From: Leptobacterium flavescens
GTDB taxonomy: Bacteria > Bacteroidota > Bacteroidia > Flavobacteriales > Flavobacteriaceae
Reading direction: 5' to 3'
Assembly (NCBI RefSeq): GCF_010671605.1
Contig: NZ_JAABOO010000003.1
Span: forward strand, 747,993 to 811,992
Length of the DNA: 64,000 bases
In this document: positions 43,723-53,630 of the stretch, piece after piece
Layout of the letters: every line of letters begins with the position of its first letter
How positions within the stretch are numbered: position 1 is the first letter of the stretch
Translations under genes and position numbers: made by a program
The notes under the pieces: model-generated
What the model was told of the DNA's origin: nothing
Seen by the model: the letters and a program-made list of their open reading frames with translations, nothing else
The model's database searches: none

Positions 43723-44638
43723 TTTCTTAACGGAGGAAATACCCAATCAAGAGATAGAGCTACCCGCACTGGCGCAGAGGAATATCCGACTTTCTGTAAA
43801 AAGAGAGGACAGGATACACCCCTATATTTCCGGAAATAAGTACAGGAAACTCAAATACAATCTTCTGGAAGCAAGAAAATTGGGGAAAGACCATCTTCTT
43901 AGCTTCGGAGGGGCCTATTCCAATCATATTGCCGCAGTAGCTGCAGCCGGAAAAGAAGAAGGCTTCAGAACAACAGGTGTTATAAGAGGAGAGGAACTGG
44001 AAGGGAAGATAGAGGAGAATCCCACCCTTAGTTATGCTGCTTCCTGCGGGATGAAATTTAAATTCATCAGCAGAACTGCCTACAGAGATAAGACTTCAGA
44101 TAAATTTTTACAGGCCCTGAGGGCGGAAACAGACGATTTTTTCCTGATCCCGGAAGGCGGGACCAATGAGCTGGCCGTTAAGGGATGCGAGGAAATATTG
44201 ACTGAAAAAGATGCTCAATTTAATTATATCTGCAGCAGTATAGGCACCGGAGGTACCATTGCCGGTCTTATAAATTGTTCAAAACTCAGTCAACAAGTTT
44301 TGGGTTTTCCGGCTTTAAAGGGTAGTTTTTTACAGGAGGATATTCGTAAATTTGCTTCTAAGGACAATTGGAAACTCATAGATTCTTACCATTTCGGGGG
44401 CTATGCCAAAGTAAATACCGATCTGGTACAGTTTATGAATGATTTCAAAACAGCAACCGGCATCCTTCTGGATCCTGTTTATACCGGCAAAATGATGTAC
44501 GGTATACTAGATCTTGTAAAAGAAGGTTATTTTAAAGAAGGAAGCAGGATCCTGGCTATTCACACCGGGGGAATTCAAGGGATTCCCGGAATGAACAGCC
44601 AGCTTGTAAAACGTGGATTACCTATAATCGAAATATGA
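43715..44638 (+). CDS. PLP-dependent ACC deaminase / D-cysteine desulfhydrase-like enzyme
   Basis: The 307-residue product (start ATG 43715; an in-frame GTG lies 6 bases before it) is a fold-type II PLP enzyme. KREDRIHPYISGNKYRKLKY (about 28-47) holds the PLP Lys, and SFGGAYSNHIAAVAA and SSIGTGGTIAG bind the cofactor. Members open 1-aminocyclopropane-1-carboxylate or release H2S from D-cysteine. Sequence alone does not decide between them; desulfhydrase or a related role is more usual for this shorter form. Its stop overlaps the next start (ATGA). Confidence 0.88.
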   Translation: MFDFLTEEIPNQEIELPALAQRNIRLSVKREDRIHPYISGNKYRKLKYNLLEARKLGKDHLLSFGGAYSNHIAAVAAAGKEEGFRTTGVIRGEELEGKIEENPTLSYAASCGMKFKFISRTAYRDKTSDKFLQALRAETDDFFLIPEGGTNELAVKGCEEILTEKDAQFNYICSSIGTGGTIAGLINCSKLSQQVLGFPALKGSFLQEDIRKFASKDNWKLIDSYHFGGYAKVNTDLVQFMNDFKTATGILLDPVYTGKMMYGILDLVKEGYFKEGSRILAIHTGGIQGIPGMNSQLVKRGLPIIEI

Positions 44639-45456
44639 TGCGTAAAATTATATACCTACTTATTGCAGCTTCATTCCTTGTAGGATGCGGGGCCAAGAAA
44701 AGAGCGCTCAGAAAAAAAGCGGAAGAAACCCGTAAGAATACGGAAGTGATTGCTGAGGAACGGGAAGAGAAAGAAGCTGAAAAGGACGAATTCATAGTGT
44801 TTACTATAAATTCAACCGAAGAATATATAGAGACTTTTAAGGAAGTAGCCAAGCAGAATATGCGTGTTTACGGAATTCCGGCCAGTATTACCCTGGCGCA
44901 GGGGATCCTGGAAAGCGGATCGGGAAGAGGAGAACTCACCCGAAAGACCAATAATCACTTCGGAATAAAATGCCATAAAGGCTGGGAAGGAGACCGCGAT
45001 TATTACGATGATGATGAAAAAGGAGAGTGTTTCCGTAAATACAACCACCCTATGTTCTCCTATAGAGACCATTCCCTGTTCCTTACTACCAGAAGCAGAT
45101 ACGATTTCTTATTCGACCTGAGACAAAACGATTATAAAGGCTGGGCAAGAGGCCTTAAAAAGGCAGGATATGCCACAGACAGAAAATATCCGGTAAAACT
45201 GATTTCACTCATAGACCGATATAAACTGTATCAGTACGACAGAGAAGTGTTAAAGGAAACAGGAGAGCCTGTTGCAGATACCGATCCGGTTGAAGAAAGC
45301 CATGAAGAAAGAATGTATACGGTGGTAAAGGGAGATACCCTTTATTCTATTTCCAGAAGATACGGCCTGAGTGTAGAACGATTGATGAGATTAAATAAAC
45401 TGAACAATACCAATATTTCTATTGGACAAAAACTTATAGTAAAACCTTCCAGATAA
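44635..45456 (+). CDS. Glucosaminidase-LysM lipoprotein (peptidoglycan hydrolase)
   Basis: A 273-residue lipoprotein (lipobox LVGC, Cys at about 18) with a charged coiled linker (about 20-52), an N-acetylglucosaminidase domain (about 60-200; [29 protein letters not shown]) and a C-terminal LysM repeat (about 225-270; [23 protein letters not shown]). The Glu of LESGSG is the likely catalytic acid. It overlaps the PLP-enzyme gene by 4 bases and hemL follows 1 base later. Confidence 0.92.
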   Translation: MMRKIIYLLIAASFLVGCGAKKRALRKKAEETRKNTEVIAEEREEKEAEKDEFIVFTINSTEEYIETFKEVAKQNMRVYGIPASITLAQGILESGSGRGELTRKTNNHFGIKCHKGWEGDRDYYDDDEKGECFRKYNHPMFSYRDHSLFLTTRSRYDFLFDLRQNDYKGWARGLKKAGYATDRKYPVKLISLIDRYKLYQYDREVLKETGEPVADTDPVEESHEERMYTVVKGDTLYSISRRYGLSVERLMRLNKLNNTNISIGQKLIVKPSR

Positions 45457-45457
45457 C

Positions 45458-46744
45458 ATGATTTATAAGAGAAGCAGTGCGTTGTTTGCAGAAGCATCTG
45501 CAGTCATTCCCGGTGGAGTGAATTCACCCGTAAGAGCTTTTAAAGCCGTAGGCGGAGAACCGATTTTTGTAAAAGAAGCCAAAGGAGCGTATTTGTATGA
45601 TGAAGACGGGAACCGCCTGATCGATTATATCGCTTCATGGGGGCCAATGATATTAGGGCATGCCTATGAGCCGGTTATCAGCGCAGTGGTGGAAAAGGCC
45701 AAAAAAGGGACTTCTTTTGGGATCCCCACCGAAATAGAGACTCAAATAGCACGCCTTGCGGTCTCTATGGTACCCAATATAGATAAGATCAGGTTTGTGA
45801 ACAGTGGAACGGAAGCTTGTATGAGTGCTGTAAGGCTGGCCAGAGGTTTTACCAAAAGAGAAAAGATCATAAAATTTGCAGGTTGTTATCACGGGCATTC
45901 CGATGCCTTCCTTATTCAGGCAGGTAGTGGTGCCGTTACCTTCGGAAGTCCGAATAGTCCCGGTGTTACTCAGGGAACAGCCAAAGATACCCTGCTTGCC
46001 AGATATAATGACCTGGAAAATGTAGAACAGATCGTAAAGGCCAATAAAGATGAGATTGCGGCCATTATTATAGAGCCGGTAGCCGGAAATATGGGATGTA
46101 TCCTGCCTGCAGATGGCTTTTTGGAAGGCCTGAGAAGTATTTGTGACCGGGAAGGGATCCTGCTCATTTTTGATGAGGTGATGACCGGTTTCAGAATGGC
46201 AAGGGGAGGAGCCCAGGAATTACTGAATATTAATGCGGATATCGTTACTTTCGGAAAAGTAATCGGTGGCGGACTCCCGGTAGGAGCCTTTGCAGCCCGG
46301 GATGAGATCATGAATTACCTGGCGCCTGTCGGACCTGTATACCAGGCGGGAACTTTAAGTGGGAATCCGTTGGCAATGGCAGCAGGACTGGCTATGCTGA
46401 CCACGCTTAACGACCAGCCGGAAATATTTAGCAATCTGGAAGAGAAAACCGCTTATCTGCATGAAGGAATAGAAAAAGTGTTGAGCAATACAACACTGGA
46501 TTATCAGATAAACCGTCTGGGATCTATGATATCCGTACATTTTACGGATACTCCTGTAGTAGATTTCGAAACAGCAGCCAAAGGGAATAACGATACTTTT
46601 AAGAAGTTCTTCCACGGGATGCTGGCCGAAGGTATTTACCTTCCGCCCAGCGCGTTTGAAAGCTGGTTCTTAAATGATGCACTTAGCTATGCCGATCTGG
46701 ACAAGACCATTGAAGCTATCGAAAAAACCGTAAAGAAACTTTAG
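45458..46744 (+). CDS. hemL: Glutamate-1-semialdehyde 2,1-aminomutase
   Basis: HemL forms 5-aminolevulinate in the C5 route to haem. The 428-residue enzyme shows [18 protein letters not shown] at the N-terminus, [11 protein letters not shown], and the PLP Lys in [15 protein letters not shown] (about 266-280). Length is normal. It is last in a four-gene forward run and ends 5 bases before a convergent gene. Confidence 0.96.
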   Translation: MIYKRSSALFAEASAVIPGGVNSPVRAFKAVGGEPIFVKEAKGAYLYDEDGNRLIDYIASWGPMILGHAYEPVISAVVEKAKKGTSFGIPTEIETQIARLAVSMVPNIDKIRFVNSGTEACMSAVRLARGFTKREKIIKFAGCYHGHSDAFLIQAGSGAVTFGSPNSPGVTQGTAKDTLLARYNDLENVEQIVKANKDEIAAIIIEPVAGNMGCILPADGFLEGLRSICDREGILLIFDEVMTGFRMARGGAQELLNINADIVTFGKVIGGGLPVGAFAARDEIMNYLAPVGPVYQAGTLSGNPLAMAAGLAMLTTLNDQPEIFSNLEEKTAYLHEGIEKVLSNTTLDYQINRLGSMISVHFTDTPVVDFETAAKGNNDTFKKFFHGMLAEGIYLPPSAFESWFLNDALSYADLDKTIEAIEKTVKKL

Positions 46745-46749
46745 GAAGC

Positions 46750-47106
46750 TTACTGTACGTTAAGAATATTATCTTTCTTGGCGTAGAGCTCTTCCAGTTG
46801 TTTCGGACTCAGTATTTTTTGAAGTTGTTTGTCCAGAGCAAGCTCCATTTCTGCTTGCTTGTTCCCTCTTTCTTTCTTATCCATACGGGAAGTAGTGAGG
46901 GTGCTCAGTTGTGTGTGATAAGCTAAAAAAGCCTCATAAACACTGCTTTCCTGAGCGGTGCTTAAAGTAGTTTTTGCTTTGATCTCCTGGACTTTTTCCT
47001 TGGCAGAAACATCGGCAGCTTTAAATCCTGCTTTTTCCTGTGCAACGGCAGATTGCATGCCAATACATGCAAATAGCATAACGAATAATAGGCTAAACTT
47101 TTTCAT
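46750..47106 (-). CDS. Small exported Spy-like protein
   Basis: A 118-residue protein with signal peptide (about 1-22) and a helical body with an LSPKQLEELY-type end, as in Spy/CpxP or LTXXQ proteins, which are periplasmic chaperones or stress sensors. The match is by pattern only. A second protein of this type lies at 53037. Confidence 0.65.
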   Translation of the reverse strand: MKKFSLLFVMLFACIGMQSAVAQEKAGFKAADVSAKEKVQEIKAKTTLSTAQESSVYEAFLAYHTQLSTLTTSRMDKKERGNKQAEMELALDKQLQKILSPKQLEELYAKKDNILNVQ

Positions 47107-47270
47107 TTTATTTGGGGATAAAACGTTAATTTCAAATCAAATATACGTATTTAATTAGTAAACAGCTTTTTTCTCATTCTATTGCTTTAGGGAACAATTT
47201 ATTTTTAAATGGGAGGAAAGAAGCGGAAAACGGGCGGAAAATCAAGGTTGATTACCATAAAAAACAATCA

Positions 47271-47299
47271 AAAACCCCTCCGTTTTTAGGAGGGGCTGC
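47271..47299 (-). terminator. Terminator of the M61-like peptidase gene
   Basis: CCCCTCC (47275-47281) and GGAGGGG (47289-47295) form a 7-bp stem with a 7-base loop. On the reverse strand it is followed by TTTTTG, just after the stop codon at 47304. Confidence 0.85.
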
Positions 47300-47303
47300 A
47301 AAA

Positions 47304-48989
47304 CTATTGGAGTTGTTTTTTATTGGTGTCTGTTATTAATAATTGCGGAATGTCTACTTCTTTGGCAGGGTAGAATTTTAGTTCTATTTCCTTTTTATCC
47401 CGTACCACTTTAAATTCGGCTTCGATATCAGGGTTGCTGTAAACACTGCGGTAAACCACTCTGTCTCCGATCCTCATACCTGCTTTGTAGGCATTTGAAC
47501 TTTCATCCAGAGATACTACTTTATGAGTTTCAGGATCTATTTTATAGCCTTTGTAGAAGGCTTTTGCCCCGTTTTTATATTCCAGGCCGTTTTCATCAAA
47601 GATCGCTCCCAGATCGAATAATTTACCCTCTACCATATGCTCTTCAAAGAAAGGCTTAAGGTCCTCTTTAAGGTATTTATTCGCCATTTCGATAAAATAA
47701 GAGTGATCTATCCTTTTATCTTCTTCCACGGCATTTTTGAGAAAGTCCCGCATCAGATCGTCCAAACTGTGTTCTCCATCGCTTTCCCGTTGTATTTTCA
47801 GATCCAGGTAAAAAGCAAATAAAGCTCCTCTCCTGTAGGGCAGTTTTTCATAATCCCTGCTCGACCAGAAGTTGTCGTAATTAATCTCGCTATTAGGTGC
47901 GTCTTTTACGGGTGAAGTGTAAAGCAGGCGGATAATATTATTGATCTCCTGTATAAAAAAAGCTTCGTCCTTATCCAGGATCCTGTTTTTCGAGATATTC
48001 TTAATGGTGTAATAATCGGTAAAGCCTTCGCTGAACCAGTAATGCTGCTCTTCCTTTGAAATATATATGCTGTGACCAATCCAGTTGTGCATCAGCTCGT
48101 GGTTAAAGAGCATGGCAAGCCCTTCCACCTGAATGAGATCATTATTGCTTATCGAGGTGGCAAAAGAATTGGTAAGCCCGGTTCCCTGGAACGAACTTCC
48201 GTTTTCCTGAGGAAAAGGGATCATGGTAACCGTAAAATACTCCTGGCTGTGGTCATTCCAGAAATTTCGTTGTGCCCTGATGGTTTTGGACAGCAGATCG
48301 ACCATATCCTTGTCCTTAAAAGCAATCCAGTCTCCCCTGCTGGCCAGGTACACCTTGTTGTTCTCTATTTCGATCGGGTGTATTCTGAAATCTCCTCCTG
48401 TAAAAACAGCTGAGTGAAATCTTTCCTCATCAATATCGCTTATCTTCTGTACTCTTTCATTACTTCCGAAACTGTTGTGCACCGCATGACCTTCGGGTAG
48501 ATCCCAGTTGATCTGAACATCGAAAAGCTCAGATTTGTCTTCGGCAAGGTGCCTGGGAAGCATAAACATATTGTGTGAGTACAGATGAAAGTACTCCGGC
48601 TGGATAACAGGCCGGTACGTAGTTTCGGTATTAATAGGGCCTTTGGTATCCTGGGTCAAAGTATATTCAAATACTATCTCCTTAAGGTCTTTGGGATGCG
48701 TGATCTCTATAAGGTTACTGTCCCTTTTCTGAACAATACTCCCGTGCTCCGATACCAGTTTAAGATCGGAAAGGCAGTCGTATAGTTTTTCCTGTCCCCA
48801 GGCGTTGTCCTGGAAAAAAAGCCTTGTAAAACCTGTAGGATCTGCTTTAAAACTGGCCCTGATCTTTAAAGAGGGAATACTGTCTTTTAGTACGGAACTC
48901 ACTTCGTAGGTCAGCTTCTCCGTCTTTTCGGAACTGCAGGAAACAGCAGTTATCCATACGCTTATTAAGATTAATATTAGTTTTTTCAT
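47304..48989 (-). CDS. M61-like metallopeptidase lipoprotein with PDZ domain
   Basis: A 561-residue lipoprotein (AVSC, Cys at about 19). The zinc motif is HELMHNWIG, with the third ligand in EGFTDYY about 20 residues later, as in gluzincins of families M1 and M61. The order of an N-terminal beta domain, the catalytic domain and a C-terminal PDZ-like domain (about 470-545; SNAYKAGMRIGDRVV) fits glycyl aminopeptidase-like M61. It follows an S41-like protease gene by 17 bases and should act in the periplasm or at the surface. Confidence 0.85.
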   Translation of the reverse strand: MKKLILILISVWITAVSCSSEKTEKLTYEVSSVLKDSIPSLKIRASFKADPTGFTRLFFQDNAWGQEKLYDCLSDLKLVSEHGSIVQKRDSNLIEITHPKDLKEIVFEYTLTQDTKGPINTETTYRPVIQPEYFHLYSHNMFMLPRHLAEDKSELFDVQINWDLPEGHAVHNSFGSNERVQKISDIDEERFHSAVFTGGDFRIHPIEIENNKVYLASRGDWIAFKDKDMVDLLSKTIRAQRNFWNDHSQEYFTVTMIPFPQENGSSFQGTGLTNSFATSISNNDLIQVEGLAMLFNHELMHNWIGHSIYISKEEQHYWFSEGFTDYYTIKNISKNRILDKDEAFFIQEINNIIRLLYTSPVKDAPNSEINYDNFWSSRDYEKLPYRRGALFAFYLDLKIQRESDGEHSLDDLMRDFLKNAVEEDKRIDHSYFIEMANKYLKEDLKPFFEEHMVEGKLFDLGAIFDENGLEYKNGAKAFYKGYKIDPETHKVVSLDESSNAYKAGMRIGDRVVYRSVYSNPDIEAEFKVVRDKKEIELKFYPAKEVDIPQLLITDTNKKQLQ

Positions 48990-49006
48990 GTTGTTTTGAT
49001 TGATTG

Positions 49007-50203
49007 TTAATTTAATAGTTTAATTGCACGTTCCAGGGCTTCCTTGCCGGTTGCAGTCCTGTTTTCAGGGACAAAATCTTCTCTTGGAGTTCCGTTTATA
49101 TGGAACAGTTTTTCTATGGGGAAACATACGCCTATACCGGTCTCCGGAAGTGGGGAGCACTCAATAGCACCCAAAAGACCCGCCATGGGTGTACCCGCTA
49201 AGCTAGCCCTTCCCATTCCTTCAAAACCAATAGCCAGTCCTTCGCCCATACTTCCGGTCCATCGGCCTACCAGGACCACCAGGGGCTTCGTGTATACTTT
49301 GCCTTTGGGAGATACGTATTCCACCCAGCTGCGTTTTACCCCGTATGCTTTTTCTTCTCCCGGAACAGAATGCTTCTGATACGGCCTGTCCGTTTTGATG
49401 AATTTCCCCATAATGGCCCTGGCAACCGTTGTATTTCCCCCCGATGACGTTTCCCTGAGGTCGAGGATCATGGCTTTGGTAACCGATAATTTATCGACTG
49501 TTTTACCGAAGGCATCTATCAGTTCGTCTTTGAATAATGAATTGTTGATCTTTATATAGGCAATATTCCCCGGGAGAACATCCGACTCCAATACTTCCTC
49601 TTCTTCTTGTATCACCTCTTTATCCGGATAGAAATCCAGCGCCTTCCCACGATATTTTACACTGATCTTCCGCGCTTTATCATGAGTTCCGGCCAGGAGC
49701 ATATTAATAGCATAATCATAGACTTCCTTGTCATAATCCCTGAATGACTTCGGAAGGAACTTATCTATGGCTTTTTTTACGGGAACATCATTAAAATGAG
49801 TAATGTGCATTCCCGTTTTAAGCCCGGATAAATCTGCTTTATACCCTTCCCGTATATCTGTAATGACAAATTCGTTTCCCGAATATTCCGCCCACAGGTC
49901 AGATCCGCTTGGAATAAGCCTGTTGGAGGACGGAAGGTTCACTCCCAGGGAAATGTGTCCGTTGTACAATTCGTTAAGCACATTTTCCAGGACCCGGATA
50001 AATTCGTCTTCATCGGATACCCGGTCTACAATGGGTTGATAAATGACCCTGACTTGCTCCCAATCTGTTTTCCTGCTATCGAAATAGGCAAACTGAGCAT
50101 CGATAGATTCCCATAAGACAGAGAAATCCTTTTGATATTTGGTTTGTGCCTTGGCGGCAAAAACAAAGCAGAAAAAAAGAAGTATATAGCTGTGATTTTT
50201 CAT
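49007..50203 (-). CDS. S41-family (C-terminal processing) peptidase, exported
   Basis: A 398-residue protein with signal peptide (about 1-19), an N-terminal helical part, a PDZ-like domain (about 100-140; ADLSGLKTGMHITHFNDVPV) and the S41 catalytic core (about 220-395). The nucleophile Ser is in GRWTGSMGEGLAIG (about 320). SSGGNTTVARAIMG matches the tail-binding region. It is the first gene of a two-gene unit with the M61-like peptidase. Confidence 0.87.
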   Translation of the reverse strand: MKNHSYILLFFCFVFAAKAQTKYQKDFSVLWESIDAQFAYFDSRKTDWEQVRVIYQPIVDRVSDEDEFIRVLENVLNELYNGHISLGVNLPSSNRLIPSGSDLWAEYSGNEFVITDIREGYKADLSGLKTGMHITHFNDVPVKKAIDKFLPKSFRDYDKEVYDYAINMLLAGTHDKARKISVKYRGKALDFYPDKEVIQEEEEVLESDVLPGNIAYIKINNSLFKDELIDAFGKTVDKLSVTKAMILDLRETSSGGNTTVARAIMGKFIKTDRPYQKHSVPGEEKAYGVKRSWVEYVSPKGKVYTKPLVVLVGRWTGSMGEGLAIGFEGMGRASLAGTPMAGLLGAIECSPLPETGIGVCFPIEKLFHINGTPREDFVPENRTATGKEALERAIKLLN

Positions 50204-50316
50204 TTGTTTTATGGATGTAAAAGCCCTGATGAGCCTTGCTTAAGGTCATTAGATGGTGTTAAATAATAATGTGATTTAGAAGTGAGAGAGGGAGATCGCT
50301 CTATCAAAAAGGCCTG

Positions 50317-50784
50317 TTATCGGCGCCTTCTGTCCCTCTTTTTAGAACCTGATATGAGCTCTGAAACTTCTTCTCCCATGCCTTCAAACAATCGAATGGT
50401 AGATTCCGATGCCAGTTCTTTGTCTAAAAAGATCTTCAGGCGACCATTGCTCAACCGGATAAGATATAGTAATTCGTTATTCTCTTCTTTTTCCCATTCA
50501 TGAGAACTCCCTTTAGCACTGTGATTCTTAGTGCCAAGTTCGTCCATGAGAAAACTCTTTACTTTTTCGGTTTTATGTTTGTCAAAGCGTGCCGTAAGAT
50601 GATAGCTGTCATTATCAGAGCTGACGGATATGGAGGTCGAAGACCTTGATTGCCCGTTATTATCTGAAATGCTTACAGACACTGAGCTTTTATTAGAAGA
50701 ACTACTGGTACTTACCGAGGTTTGTGCCTGTGTAATCAGGCTGCCGGCTAAAAATGCAACGGCTATTAAAATTTTTGATTTCAT
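50317..50784 (-). CDS. Small exported Ser-rich protein
   Basis: The product is 155 residues from MKSKILIAVAFLAGSLITQAQ, a signal peptide. The frame is open a further 19 codons upstream, but those overlap the end of the response regulator gene. A Ser-rich repeat-like stretch follows (about 20-55), then a conserved-looking domain (YHLTARFDKHKTEKVKSFLMDELG) and an Arg-rich end. I do not recognise the family. It lies 10 bases after the two-component genes and may be their target. Confidence 0.75.
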   Translation of the reverse strand: MKSKILIAVAFLAGSLITQAQTSVSTSSSSNKSSVSVSISDNNGQSRSSTSISVSSDNDSYHLTARFDKHKTEKVKSFLMDELGTKNHSAKGSSHEWEKEENNELLYLIRLSNGRLKIFLDKELASESTIRLFEGMGEEVSELISGSKKRDRRRR

Positions 50785-50794
50785 TTTTGTTCGT

Positions 50795-51481
50795 TTAAGA
50801 TTGTTTTTCAATTTTGAATTCCAAACCGATACCCCGTACACTTTTAATACTGATATCGGGATCGTTCTTAAAATATTTCCTCAGGCGGCTTATGAAAACG
50901 TCCATACTCCTTCCCGAGAAAAAATCGTCATTTCCCCAAACGTCTCTGAGGATGTGATCACGCTTTACCAATTGGTCTTTTCTTTCAAACAGGTATTGAA
51001 TTAAGTGAGCTTCCTTTTCGGTTAGCCGCTGTAATTCATCCTGATGTTTTAATGTATGATTGGCGGGGTTAAAGGTGTAAGCCCCTATTTGAACCGTGCT
51101 TCCGGCACCCGCAAAACGCTGTCCCCGCTTAATTATATTGTTGATGCGTAAAACCAGTTCATCAGCTTCAAATGGCTTTACGATATAGTCGTCTGCACCT
51201 AGTTTCAAACCTTTTATCTTGTCTTCCTTCATTTTTTTTGCCGTGAGGAAAATAAAAGGGGTTTCGGGCTTTTGTTCGATCACTTTTTCGGCCAGGCTAA
51301 ACCCGTCCATCTTTGGCATCATCACATCAAAAACACAAATATCCACCTCCTGTCCGGTCAGATAATTAAGAGCATCCTCCCCGTTTTTTGTCCAGGTTAC
51401 ATCAAACTGATGCAATTCGAGGTATTGTTTCAAAATACTTCCAAAGTCAAAATCGTCTTCTGCCAATAGTATTTTTTTCAT
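50795..51481 (-). CDS. OmpR/PhoB-family response regulator
   Basis: A 228-residue regulator with receiver domain (about 1-115; phospho-acceptor Asp in CVFDVMMPKMDG, Lys in FLTAKK) and C-terminal winged helix (about 130-225; KSVRGIGLEFKIE). It resembles the RprY group of Bacteroidota. Its start overlaps the stop of the sensor kinase gene by 4 bases, so the two form one unit. Confidence 0.94.
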   Translation of the reverse strand: MKKILLAEDDFDFGSILKQYLELHQFDVTWTKNGEDALNYLTGQEVDICVFDVMMPKMDGFSLAEKVIEQKPETPFIFLTAKKMKEDKIKGLKLGADDYIVKPFEADELVLRINNIIKRGQRFAGAGSTVQIGAYTFNPANHTLKHQDELQRLTEKEAHLIQYLFERKDQLVKRDHILRDVWGNDDFFSGRSMDVFISRLRKYFKNDPDISIKSVRGIGLEFKIEKQS

Positions 51482-52836
51482 TTTGGAATGCTGATTTTAA
51501 ATGTGGTTCCTTTTTCTTCCCCGGAATCCAGTTCAATACTTCCGTCATGGGCTTCCACGATAAGTTTGGTATAATACAACCCCAGGCCTAATCCTTTTAC
51601 CGTATGTACATTTCCTTCCGAAGCCCTGTAAAACTTGTCGAATACCAGAGCCTGACTTTCTTTGGGGATCCCCGGCCCGTTATCGCTTATACTTACGATA
51701 TAGAGAGGGTCGTTTTTATGTGTTTCTATCAGGATCTTTATTTGATCACTCCCGTATTTTACCGCATTTTCCAGGATATTGAGCAGGGCAGTGGTAAAAT
51801 GGAATTTATCGATACGAATACGATCGGGAGTGCTGGATTGACGATATTTTATATCGATCTCTTTTTCGGTAACCGAAAGACGGAAATCGTTTACCAGATT
51901 GTTGAAATACTGAGAATCTTCAACCTCTTCCTTCTGTAATTCGATCCCCTTGCCCACCAGACTGTTTTCCATGATCTGATCCAGGAGTTTTTGCAGCCTG
52001 TTGTTCTGACGCTCTATGGTATTTAGTGTGCTGTTAAAGACATTGGATGCCTGTTCCTGTTTTTTCAGGGTAGCAGTAGCCAGTCCAAGGGTTGCCAGGG
52101 GAGTTTTGAACTCATGAGTAATATTATTGATGAAATCTGTCTGGATATCGGTAAGCTTCTTCTGCCGGATCAGGGACCGCAGGGTATAGATAAAAATGAT
52201 AATCACCGTTAAAATAGACCCGATAGCGGCAATCAGGATAAGGGACATTCTTCTCAGAACAATGAGTTCCCAGTTGCGGATGGATATAAAAAAAGAATGT
52301 ACCGTAAAATAATCCCGGAGCCCGTCTCCTGTTACTTTACCGGTATTTCTTCTGGTTTTAAAGGTGTTGTCTAAAGTATTGAGCGTACCGAAAATTTTTG
52401 TGTTGATATTAGATTCCTCAAAATTGAGGATAGTATCCCCGACCTGGTTTTCCGGACTGAAGAGAATAAATTGATCCAGGGTTTGGGCAAAGCCCACATT
52501 TTCGCCTTCGAAAGTCTTTTTTAGCTCTTTTTCTATATGAGCCGTAATAAAGTGCTGGAGTTCATTTTCCTTAACTTGCTTTATTATGTTAGCACTGTCT
52601 ATTTCATTTTTGAGATACTCTTTTCTCAGTTTGCCGTAGAGCGTATCCATCTCGGAGATCAGGGAATCCGTATAGGAGAAATCTGCCGTGATCTTTCCGG
52701 CCTTACGCTGGATCTCTTTCCTGAATTCCTGTACTTTATAGTCATAGGCTGTTTTTACCAGATAGTATTCTATACCGGAGAGGGTACCTATGGCTATAAG
52801 TGAAATAATGGTCAGGATGGTTATCTTTCGCTTCAT
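51478..52836 (-). CDS. Sensor histidine kinase
   Basis: A 452-residue kinase with a membrane helix at each end of a periplasmic sensor region (about 7-27 and 202-226). The H box is FINNITHEFKTPLATLG (phospho-His about 243), and the ATPase part has NAVKYG, DNGPGI and GLGLGLYY. The sensor region (about 28-200) is charged and helical, with no named domain. It resembles the RprX type. The signal is unknown. Confidence 0.93.
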   Translation of the reverse strand: MKRKITILTIISLIAIGTLSGIEYYLVKTAYDYKVQEFRKEIQRKAGKITADFSYTDSLISEMDTLYGKLRKEYLKNEIDSANIIKQVKENELQHFITAHIEKELKKTFEGENVGFAQTLDQFILFSPENQVGDTILNFEESNINTKIFGTLNTLDNTFKTRRNTGKVTGDGLRDYFTVHSFFISIRNWELIVLRRMSLILIAAIGSILTVIIIFIYTLRSLIRQKKLTDIQTDFINNITHEFKTPLATLGLATATLKKQEQASNVFNSTLNTIERQNNRLQKLLDQIMENSLVGKGIELQKEEVEDSQYFNNLVNDFRLSVTEKEIDIKYRQSSTPDRIRIDKFHFTTALLNILENAVKYGSDQIKILIETHKNDPLYIVSISDNGPGIPKESQALVFDKFYRASEGNVHTVKGLGLGLYYTKLIVEAHDGSIELDSGEEKGTTFKISIPK

Positions 52837-53020
52837 ACAATGTCAAAAATAGTACAAAACGAGCGTTTCCGGGGCCGAAATAGTACTGTTAACCGATCAT
52901 TAACCTTGAAGCTTGGGGATTCCTCTTTAACAGAGGGTTTCTTCTGCTGTGTTAAACGGAGGTTGATGAGTCCTTCGGGTTTACCGTTAACTGAGCATTA
53001 ACTTTGGGAAAGTCCCGGAC

Positions 53021-53058
53021 AAAAAAAAGAGAGCTTTTATTGCCCTCTCTTTTTGTGA
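53021..53058 (-). terminator. Terminator overlapping the end of the Spy-like gene
   Basis: On the reverse strand, AGAGAG near 53050 pairs with CTCTCT near 53030 and is followed by eight T residues. The left arm falls within the last codons of the gene ending at 53037. Confidence 0.6.
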
Positions 53059-53525
53059 TGTTGTGCTTTTTTTCTTTTGATGTGTTTGCCTTTTCTTTTC
53101 TTCATACTCTGCCATTTCTCATATTGCTCGGCATTGAGGATCTGTTTCATTCTCTGTTGCACCTCATATTGAGCATCCAGACGTTCATTGGCTAAGGCAT
53201 AACGCTCATCTTTGGAAAGTTCCTCACCTTTTTCCTTTTTCGCTCTTAAAGCTTCTGCTTTCTGTTTTCTCTTTGTCGCCAGCTCCGTATTGAGTTTAAG
53301 AAGCTGATCCTTCTGATTTTCATTCAGGTCGAGGGCAATAGCCATTCTCTTGGTCTGCAATGTAGCTATTTCTTCCGGGCTCAGATCTTTAAGGTAGGCT
53401 CTTCTGTGCTCCCGTCCTTTTCGTTCTGTTCTTTCCTTTCGCTCACGCCTTTCCTGTTTTTCCTCTTGTGCCATTACCGGAAGCGCAAAGCACATCACCA
53501 GTAATAAACCGATTACTTTTTTCAT
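53037..53525 (-). CDS. Exported basic Spy/LTXXQ-like protein
   Basis: A 162-residue protein with signal peptide (about 1-19), then a very charged helical body (RRERKERTERKGREHRR; LNENQKDQLLKLNTELATKR) and a Lys/Arg/His-rich tail. The spacing of LSPEEIATLQTKRM, ALDLNENQ and LNAEQYEKWQ fits Spy-type periplasmic chaperones. The basic tail could bind nucleic acid or anionic surface polymers. It lies upstream of the two-component unit in the same direction with a 200-base gap. Confidence 0.75.
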   Translation of the reverse strand: MKKVIGLLLVMCFALPVMAQEEKQERRERKERTERKGREHRRAYLKDLSPEEIATLQTKRMAIALDLNENQKDQLLKLNTELATKRKQKAEALRAKKEKGEELSKDERYALANERLDAQYEVQQRMKQILNAEQYEKWQSMKKRKGKHIKRKKAQHHKKRGQ

Positions 53526-53630
53526 ATTATAAGTGTTTTAAGATTTTGATAATAAGACCCTTTTATCGGCACAAGGTTTAATAGGGAATGTCGATTTGTG
53601 AGTTTGTTAACAAAAACGGATAGGCGAATC

